A DNA stretch of 64,000 nucleotides from Spirochaetales bacterium (GTDB lineage Bacteria; Spirochaetota; Spirochaetia; UBA9216), in assembly GCA_016839055.1 (NCBI GenBank), contig JAEKNX010000019.1, positions 1-64,000 of the forward strand, read 5' to 3'. The notes under the pieces were generated by a model. That model was not told where the DNA came from. It saw nothing but the letters and a program-made list of their open reading frames with translations, and made no database searches. Both the position numbers and the translations under genes were made by a program. Shown here in pieces: positions 58,028 to 64,000 of this stretch; position 1 is the stretch's first letter, and every line of letters begins with the position of its first letter.

Positions 58028-59077
58028 CTATTTCTGTGTTTCTACGAAAACATCTTTAAACTGTTCACGCAGAGCATTCTTATTTACAGTTACATACTCC
58101 ATATCTTCTTCAATGATGTTGATATCACTGATGTTGACCATGTAATCAGGAGTCTCCACTCCGGCCATGACAGGTCTGTTGGTTATTGCGGTACCGTAAA
58201 CATTTTGGATTTCAGCAGAAGTGATGAAGTCGATAAATCTCTTTGCATTAACCATATTCTTCGCGCCCTTAACTATTCCCGAACCGGCGGGGAGATATAC
58301 AACGCCTTCTTTCATGTAAACAACTTTTACATCGGCGCCGTCTTTAATGAGCTTTACACTTGGGTCTTCGTATGAAAGTCCTATAGTGTATTCTCCGTCC
58401 CGGACGCCCTTCCAGACGGAGGAAGAACTGTCGATTACAACGGTATTCGCAAAAAGCTTTCCAACAAACTCCCATGCCGCGGCGTCCTGATAGTTGCCCT
58501 TGCCGATAGCATTGAGCATATTGGTCAGGTGAGCATAGGCACTTGAGGAGGCTGAGGGGTTGGCAGAAACAATTTTCCCCTTCAGGGCGGGATTAAGCAG
58601 ATCTTTGTAGCCCGTTACTTCAATATCGCCAATAAGCGACTTGTTCACCAGGATTACACTGCCGTCAAGAACATAAGGGGTAATATATCCGGTCTTGTTC
58701 CGGTACATATCTATGAGCTTGCCGTTGTTCACCGAGGTGTATGGTTCAAAAAGCGCCTTTGAGTTCATGAAGGTGGCATAAGCTCCGCCAAATACAACAT
58801 CAGCATAGGGGTTGTTCGCCTCTCCCTCAAGTCTTTTAAAAAGCTCACCGGTTCCTGCTGAGATAACCTCAACCTTAACGCCATACTTCGCCTCGAAAGC
58901 CGGAATAGTGGCATTAAGAAGGCCGTCAGAGTTAGGTGAATAGACTACAAGCTCATCGGTCGCGACCGGCCCCATGTCTCCCGCAGGTTCCTCCCTATCA
59001 CCGCCCGCGAACAGGGGTACTCCTGATAGTATGGTTAAGACTAAAGCCAAAACCAACAGTTTAGAAAGTTTTTTCAT
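58028..59077 (-). CDS. FbpA/AfuA-type ABC binding protein
   Basis: A signal peptide (KLLVLALVLTILSGVPLFAGG) with a spirochaete-like FAGG end precedes a type-2 binding fold of the SBP_bac_6/11 type (ELVVYSPNSDGLLNATIPAFEAKYGVKV, ADVVFGGAYATFMNSKALFEPY, VIDSSSSVWKGVRDGEYTIGLSYED). The paired-tyrosine iron site of FbpA is not visible near the C-terminus, so sugar phosphate (AfuA) or phosphonate ligands are also possible. AGGAG precedes the ATG. Confidence 0.88.
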   Translation of the reverse strand: MKKLSKLLVLALVLTILSGVPLFAGGDREEPAGDMGPVATDELVVYSPNSDGLLNATIPAFEAKYGVKVEVISAGTGELFKRLEGEANNPYADVVFGGAYATFMNSKALFEPYTSVNNGKLIDMYRNKTGYITPYVLDGSVILVNKSLIGDIEVTGYKDLLNPALKGKIVSANPSASSSAYAHLTNMLNAIGKGNYQDAAAWEFVGKLFANTVVIDSSSSVWKGVRDGEYTIGLSYEDPSVKLIKDGADVKVVYMKEGVVYLPAGSGIVKGAKNMVNAKRFIDFITSAEIQNVYGTAITNRPVMAGVETPDYMVNISDINIIEEDMEYVTVNKNALREQFKDVFVETQK

Positions 59078-59145
59078 GATAATCTCCTTTTCATTCTGGG
59101 GCAGATCACATCCACCCTCAAAAGTTAAATGATCCTATTCGTTAA

Positions 59146-59174
59146 ACTCTAGCTTAGAAGCATCCAATTGTCAA
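59146..59174 (-). promoter_or_regulatory. Promoter of the Fbp/Afu-type ABC operon
   Basis: TTGACA (59174-59169) and TAGAGT (59151-59146) with a 17-base spacer on the minus strand. Confidence 0.7.
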
Positions 59175-59184
59175 TTTTTTTTTT

Positions 59185-59243
59185 AACTGAGGGAACCCTG
59201 AGGGAACCCCGAAAGTCGGGGACTTTCGGAATTTCAACCTAAG
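59185..59243. repeat. Palindromic element, possible member of a dispersed family
   Basis: CCGAAAGTC-ggg-GACTTTCGG (59209-59229) is a perfect 9-bp hairpin flanked by a doubled GAGGGAACC and by GAATTTCAACCT. The reverse complement of 45068-45112 has the same order of parts: GAGGGAA, a hairpin with GGGA in the loop, then GAATTTCCAACCT. Confidence 0.6.
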
Positions 59244-59310
59244 ACGTATGTGGAGCAGTAAGAATGGCGTTATATCAAAGGCCGCCTGAAAGACGCCTTC
59301 ATTGTGTTCT

Positions 59311-60882
59311 CTAATCCGAATTAGTGTTTAGAATTTCTATATATTCATCCAGTGAATCTAAAAATGCGTCAACAATCCTTGGCTCAAAATGTTCACCCCG
59401 TTCTTTTTTTATCAAATATAGGACATCATCCATTGACCAGGCCTTCTTGTAACAGCGTTTATTGGCTAGAGCGTCAACAACATCAACAAGTGCTGTTATT
59501 CTGGCGAAAATATGGATTTCATCTCCTTTCAGCCCCTGGGGATATCCCTTCCCATTCCATTTTTCATGATGCTCATAAGCTATGGTTGCCGCGGTGGACA
59601 TCATTTCGAGAGTTGAATTTTTAAAAATGTTAAACCCGATTTCCGTATGCTCTTTCATGATTTCATATTCCTCAGGAGATAATCTTTCCGGCTTCATGAG
59701 GATTGAATCAGGCGTTCCTACCTTACCTATATCATGCATTGGCACTGTCAGCCTTAACATCTCTATTTCAGGAAAGCTCATCCCGATTTTTTGTGCAATC
59801 AGGCATGCGGCCTCTGTTACCCGTCTGAGGTGTTTCACTGTTTCTTTTGAACGGCCTTCTACAACTTCAGAAAAAGTGAAAATTATTTCTTTCTGTGTAG
59901 CTGATATTTCGTTGTTCATTGAGATATTTTCAAAGGCTGCGGCTACGTTCGTCCCGAAGATCGATATCAAATCATGATCTATTTCATTTAGATTTCTTTG
60001 CCATTGAAAAAGCAGAAGACTTTTCTCTCCTTTCTGCGTCTCAAAATATCCTATATAGGCATCGGGAGAAAAAACACTTTTCTGCTGGCGAACGGCTTCC
60101 ATTAATTGCGAATACAATCCTGACGGGATGACATCCACAACATCAAGATCTTCCTTCCCGGAATAAACCCCTGTTGCTGCCCTGATTGTGAAGGTGTTTT
60201 TATGGTACTCCTGGATAGCCGACAGGCTTGAATAGTTAATATATAGAGAATCTCTACCAAGATCTAAAATTGATGTGAGCTGCTGCAATATTCCTGTGGC
60301 AAATAGACTGAACGAATTTATTTTAAATAATTTTTGTGAAGCGGCTATTATGTTTTCGAGGCCGTTCTTATTCCTGGTAATAGTATCTATGTGTTTATAA
60401 TCTCTGAGGGAGGTTGTTATAACGGTAAATAATTTTTGCGATGTGAGTTCGCTCTTTGCCTTGTAATCATTTATTTCATAATTAATGATGATATCTCTTT
60501 CGGGAGCCTGTCCGGGCTGTCCGGTGCGCAGAATTATTCTTACTGAGTGATTCTGCAGTCTCTCCCGAATGTCCTTTGCGCATAGGAGTCCGGCATCCTC
60601 TGTCTCCATCACTACATCGAGGAGAACTAGAGCAATGTCTTTTTCACGGCCGAGTATTTCAAGGGTTTCCTTGCCGGAATAAGCACCGAATAATTTTATT
60701 GAGCGGCCCTCAAAGGAGTAATTTTGTAATACCATCTTTGTCAATTTATGAATTACTTCTTCATCATCAGCAACCAGAACCTTCCATGGGTTTTCATCGT
60801 TTACCTGCTTTTGAAGTGCCGGTTCTTCATGAAATAAATATTTCTTCTGGATATTTTGCTCAGCCAATTGGCTCCTCCTCAC
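59311..60882 (-). CDS. Response regulator with DUF3369 and HD-GYP domains
   Basis: The receiver (about 30-155) has VLVADDEEVIHKL and the phosphoacceptor ALVLLDVVMETEDAG. DUF3369 follows (about 160-335, GAF-like), then HD-GYP (about 335-515) with PMHDIGKVGTPDSIL, KEHTEIGFNIF, HHEKWNGKGYP and LVDVVDALANKRCYKKAW. It is a probable c-di-GMP phosphodiesterase switched by phosphorylation. It overlaps the kinase gene by 23 bases, so the kinase at 60860-63001 is its partner. Confidence 0.92.
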   Translation of the reverse strand: MRRSQLAEQNIQKKYLFHEEPALQKQVNDENPWKVLVADDEEVIHKLTKMVLQNYSFEGRSIKLFGAYSGKETLEILGREKDIALVLLDVVMETEDAGLLCAKDIRERLQNHSVRIILRTGQPGQAPERDIIINYEINDYKAKSELTSQKLFTVITTSLRDYKHIDTITRNKNGLENIIAASQKLFKINSFSLFATGILQQLTSILDLGRDSLYINYSSLSAIQEYHKNTFTIRAATGVYSGKEDLDVVDVIPSGLYSQLMEAVRQQKSVFSPDAYIGYFETQKGEKSLLLFQWQRNLNEIDHDLISIFGTNVAAAFENISMNNEISATQKEIIFTFSEVVEGRSKETVKHLRRVTEAACLIAQKIGMSFPEIEMLRLTVPMHDIGKVGTPDSILMKPERLSPEEYEIMKEHTEIGFNIFKNSTLEMMSTAATIAYEHHEKWNGKGYPQGLKGDEIHIFARITALVDVVDALANKRCYKKAWSMDDVLYLIKKERGEHFEPRIVDAFLDSLDEYIEILNTNSD

Positions 60883-63001
60883 TCTCCCGGTTATCAGGTA
60901 AAGTCAGCTCAAACTCTGTTCCGTTTTGGTCACGGCTCCGGCAAATAATCTCTCCTCCCAGTTTCTGGGTGACAATATTATAGACAATGTGAAGTCCAAG
61001 GCCGGCGTTCCCGTCTCCCCTTCTGGTCGTAAAAAAAGGTTCGAATATTCTCTTCAGATTCCCTGACGGTATTCCCATACCGTTATCTTTATAGATGATT
61101 TTTATCATTTTCGCATTTTTCAAAATGGAAACCAATATTTTCCCATCGTTAATTTCTTTAAATCCATGTTGGAGAGAGTTTATTATCAGATTGGTCAGAA
61201 TCTGAGAGAATGCTCCAGGATAGCTGTAGATGAAAATATCATTATCACATTCAACAGTTATTATGTGATTTGTTTTTCTAATTTTCGGATTAAGACTTAA
61301 AAGAATTTCATCAATATATTCTCTGATATTAAATCGCCTCATTGATTCGCTTGACTGATCAACCGCGACAAGTTTAAAACTTTGTATCAACCTTGCTGCC
61401 CTGTTCATGTTGGCTAAAATCATCGTCGAACCCGTCAGCGCTGTTTCGATATAATCTTCAAAATTGTTTCGCGTCAGCATGTCGGTCTTGAATAAATTAT
61501 TAAATTCTATTGTTTCTTCTTCAAGGTGGGAAGCTGCAGTAACTGCTATTCCTATCGGCGTGTTTATTTCATGGGCAACACCGGCAACAAGATTCCCCAG
61601 GGCGGCCATCTTCTCTGACTGAATCAAATGGTCTTTGGCCTGCTTTAGATCTTCCAGCGATTTATTGAGTTCTTTCGTCCTTTTCTTGACAAGCAGTTCA
61701 AGATTTTCTTTATGCACGGTCAGTTCGGTTCTAGATTCGCGGATAGATTCAAGCATTTTATTCATGGTACTGCTTAGAACAATTATTTCATTTGTTCCTG
61801 TTTCCGGAATCATGTCGACAGGAATTCCATTCTGATCTGTATTATTGATAGAGTTTATAAGAATATTAAGCGGTCTGGTTATGCTTCTAGAAATATATAA
61901 AGAAAGAATCAAGGCGATAATTAAAAATAAAGCTGAAATAAGAATGATTTTCGTTGTCAGACTGAATATTCTTTTTTCAATATCTTCCATGTAAAAAGTA
62001 GTGCTTATATACCAGCGAAGAGGTTCATAATATGTAACAAAGGTCCTTTTGCGGGCAAGATACTGCCCCTCAAACCCGGGCTTATCCCAGAAATACTCCA
62101 TATACTGCTCTGGGCTGGATGACATTTTTTTTAACTCATTGAGCAGACTCTTCCCCGTTCCGGGATTTATCAGCAGATTACCATCCGTATTCCGCTTATT
62201 CGGATGCACGAGCATCCGGTTTTCTTCATTAAAGATAAAAGAATAACCGTTTTCTCCGATCCCGTGTAATGCGATAGTGTTATTCAGCTCCTTGAGTACG
62301 GCATCTATCTTGTACTGAACATCATCATCAAGATCATCAATATACACGCCTGTGCCGAGAACCCAGTTCCAGGGTTTGAATAGTTTGACATATGAAAGTT
62401 TAGGCTGCCGCTGGGTAAGTCCGCCTTTAGTAGGTTTTGGCCATAGATAATCAACCCAGCCTTCCTCATTTTCAAGGCAGATATCAACGGCAGCCTTGAA
62501 AAGGTTTTCATTTTTCCCGAGAGCGCAGTCAAACTCAGGATCATCCAGGATTCTGCCGTCCAGCTCAGGCAGCGTAGGGTGCATTATCATCCTCGGATAG
62601 GGCCGGCTTGTATTGTTTATCCAGAAGTATCCTACCCCGTCATTGTTACGGATCTTCTGTATAATTCTGACCGCGTCTGTTTTTGCCGCAGTTTCATCTA
62701 TTTCGCCATCAAGGACTCTATCGTAAATATCTTCCAGAAATGAAAATACAATCTCCATATTGTTCTGCAGCTCTGTTTTTCTCCGATCCTGCATTTTTAT
62801 TCTGTAATTAATGATGCTGTCATACTGCGATTCAACAAAATTTCTGGTCATATCGCTGTGATCAAGGGCATAATCTTCAAAGACACCGGCTATTTCCAGT
62901 TTTGCCCTGTATCCGGAGAATAAGGTTGTTCCTATCAGGGACATTATAAGTATTCCCAGTATCGAGAAGATTATTCGTGTTTTCAATGAATTAAAAACCA
63001 T
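60860..63001 (-). CDS. Sensor histidine kinase with tandem Cache domains
   Basis: The 713 residues have an N-terminal helix and two periplasmic Cache units (GYFWINNTSRPYPRMIMHP... and GYSFIFNEENRMLVHPNK...YLARKRTFVTYYEPLRWYIS). A second helix (TKIILISALFLIIALILSLYI), HAMP, a coiled coil and the phosphoacceptor GNLVAGVAHEINTPIG follow, then HATPase (LTNLIINSLQHGF, DNGMGIPSGNLKRIFEPFFTTRRG, GLGLHIVYNIV). The GVAHEINTP box is of the HK4 type. The ligands of such Cache domains are often small organic molecules; the signal here is unknown. Confidence 0.93.
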   Translation of the reverse strand: MVFNSLKTRIIFSILGILIMSLIGTTLFSGYRAKLEIAGVFEDYALDHSDMTRNFVESQYDSIINYRIKMQDRRKTELQNNMEIVFSFLEDIYDRVLDGEIDETAAKTDAVRIIQKIRNNDGVGYFWINNTSRPYPRMIMHPTLPELDGRILDDPEFDCALGKNENLFKAAVDICLENEEGWVDYLWPKPTKGGLTQRQPKLSYVKLFKPWNWVLGTGVYIDDLDDDVQYKIDAVLKELNNTIALHGIGENGYSFIFNEENRMLVHPNKRNTDGNLLINPGTGKSLLNELKKMSSSPEQYMEYFWDKPGFEGQYLARKRTFVTYYEPLRWYISTTFYMEDIEKRIFSLTTKIILISALFLIIALILSLYISRSITRPLNILINSINNTDQNGIPVDMIPETGTNEIIVLSSTMNKMLESIRESRTELTVHKENLELLVKKRTKELNKSLEDLKQAKDHLIQSEKMAALGNLVAGVAHEINTPIGIAVTAASHLEEETIEFNNLFKTDMLTRNNFEDYIETALTGSTMILANMNRAARLIQSFKLVAVDQSSESMRRFNIREYIDEILLSLNPKIRKTNHIITVECDNDIFIYSYPGAFSQILTNLIINSLQHGFKEINDGKILVSILKNAKMIKIIYKDNGMGIPSGNLKRIFEPFFTTRRGDGNAGLGLHIVYNIVTQKLGGEIICRSRDQNGTEFELTLPDNRESEEEPIG

Positions 63002-63460
63002 ATCAGCAGCCTCTTCTCATGATCTATTCGGATATCAAAATCATACATTAATAATAATGGAAAAAAGACTGAAAGCAATAGCAGTTCTGCCTAAACCGGA
63101 ATATCAGAAGCTGCAGCAATCATAGACTGTATTAAAGTGTCCATATTTCCTTATCCGGAGAGGTCTCAATTAACACTGGCTAAATTCAAGAAATGACGCC
63201 TATTGTTACAAAAGGCAAGTAAAAATTCATTCATTCAGGGTGCTCTCGTCTACAGGGCCAAAGAAAAAATGTTTGAGCCGACTAATATTGATTAGCTATA
63301 TCCGTCAGCCCTAAATGCGAGACCAAAGAGGTTATAACCTTAGGGAAAGCCTAAGGTTATGCAGGTTCAACTTGTTAAAGTTCACAATAGTCTATAGAAT
63401 TATGTTGATAATATGGAATTCTGCTCAATTTCATATTACCACAATCTTCTGGAGGAAGCC
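63002..63460. other. 459-base intergenic region
   Basis: It contains one perfect 11-bp hairpin (63334-63360, ATAACCTTAGG / CCTAAGGTTAT) and separates divergent genes. I find no ORF of substance, no convincing promoter pair and no recognised RNA. Confidence 0.4.
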
Positions 63461-64000
63461 ATGTTAATTCAACAACGACCCGACGGTCAGCCTGTCAAGG
63501 TTCCCGGTTTTACAAAACTAATGCCAATGGTGTCAGGAACAAGAACACAATCAACAATCTTTTTAGAGCAGGAACTGCAACTTGCTCATACCATGGACTT
63601 TATTAAAGATTACAATAAAACCAGAAGACCTGGTACTAGACGATTGTCGGTTTTTCAGATCTTTCTCTGTGCCCTTGGCAGAACCATCGGTGAAAAACCA
63701 AAAATGAATAGATTTATTATGAATTACAGATATTATCAGAGAAACCATATATCTGCAGCCTTTGTTACAAAGATAAGCCTGCATGAAGATGCCGAAGAAG
63801 TGAACATTATTATTCCTCTCGAGCCTGATGAAACCATAGATTCGCTGAATGAAAAATTTACCGTTCATGTTGACAACATTAAAACCGGAGGATCAAATAC
63901 CAGCGATAAAAGTGCGGATATTTTCGGCAGACTTCCAGTCTTCATTCTGCGCCTCATCATAGTAATCTATAAATTTCTCGATAATCATAATTTTGTATCA
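63461..64000 (+). CDS. E2/CAT-fold acyltransferase-like protein, second copy (partial)
   Basis: It is open to the window end and so absent from the ORF track. The ATG follows GGAGGAAG. The 180 visible residues align along their length with 47951-48859: RPDGQPVKVPGFTKLMPMV against RPDGIRIKVPSFQGMLPYL, RTQSTIFLEQEL against RTESTIYFKQQV, FQIFLCALGRTIGEKPKMN against FQICLCAALYTVLQRPQLN, YYQRN against FYQRN, and a shared PDETIDSL-like stretch. The catalytic-motif region lies beyond the window. Confidence 0.8.
   Translation, partial: MLIQQRPDGQPVKVPGFTKLMPMVSGTRTQSTIFLEQELQLAHTMDFIKDYNKTRRPGTRRLSVFQIFLCALGRTIGEKPKMNRFIMNYRYYQRNHISAAFVTKISLHEDAEEVNIIIPLEPDETIDSLNEKFTVHVDNIKTGGSNTSDKSADIFGRLPVFILRLIIVIYKFLDNHNFVS

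Noticed and set aside
58028-59077. Firm assignment as an iron(III)-binding protein
   Set aside because: The typical paired tyrosines could not be located, and AfuA and phosphonate binding proteins share the same architecture.
63270-63300. Sequence resembling the 3' end of 23S rRNA (gagccgactaatattgattag)
   Set aside because: Only about 20 bases match and the preceding sequence does not, so chance is the simpler explanation.
1-64000. CRISPR arrays, prophage or intact insertion sequences
   Set aside because: No regularly spaced repeats, integrase, transposase or phage structural genes were seen on either strand.

Overview
The window looks like chromosomal DNA from a free-living bacterium of the phylum Spirochaetota. 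This is an inference from gene content and not from a marker gene. Pointers are the many sugar ABC transporters of the ribose/galactose class, YesN/YesM-type and hybrid sensor systems, a DUF1576 membrane protein, atypical lipoprotein signal peptides and moderate GC. There is no rRNA operon, CRISPR array, phage or intact insertion sequence. The only RNA gene is a tRNA with anticodon CAT.

Layout. 1-5.4 kb: NfeD/slipin pair, a sensor kinase with a periplasmic-binding-like sensor, a small outer-membrane-like protein, the tRNA, then a repeat patch with extra copies of the tRNA 3' end and two identical 102-bp repeats, followed by a decayed AAA ATPase. 5.5-13.7 kb: DUF4139 protein, a class III cyclase-like protein, a frameshifted PAS-GAF-GGDEF protein, a Crp-family regulator in an operon with a cupin and an unlisted 53-aa protein behind a perfect TGTGA-N6-TCACA site, a YdjC/ChbG deacetylase and an HD-GYP protein. 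13.8-22.5 kb: a YesN/YesM two-component system with its own membrane-anchored sugar-binding protein, followed by a sugar ABC transporter (ATPase, permease, binding lipoprotein).

22.5-33.3 kb: ABM protein, YfcC-type carrier, OB-fold-like lipoprotein, then a seven-gene minus-strand catabolic operon (epimerase, FGGY kinase, SorC regulator, beta-hydroxyacid dehydrogenase, DUF1576, small protein, BASS transporter) and an aminotransferase. 33.4-37.7 kb: a DeoR-SgcQ/BtpA-M29 peptidase-FGGY kinase operon. 37.7-46.2 kb: an LsrB/RhaS-type ABC transporter operon ending in DhaK, DhaL and an AllA-like protein, with a divergent LacI regulator. Neither FGGY operon nor the DhaKL operon has a substrate I can name.

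46.1-51.2 kb: an RND/MMPL exporter, a stand-alone E2/CAT-fold acyltransferase-like protein and an acyl-CoA/acyl-AMP ligase in one operon. This parallels the MmpL-PapA-FadD logic of mycobacterial lipid export and is the best candidate for an undescribed system. A second copy of the acyltransferase-like protein starts at the right edge of the window. 51.5-59.1 kb: AIM24 protein, outer-membrane barrel, a TetR regulator with two matching palindromic operators controlling itself and a membrane protein, and an Fbp/Afu-type ABC transporter. 59.3-63 kb: tandem-Cache histidine kinase with an HD-GYP response regulator. Several long hairpins without U-tracts lie in the intergenic regions and are unexplained.
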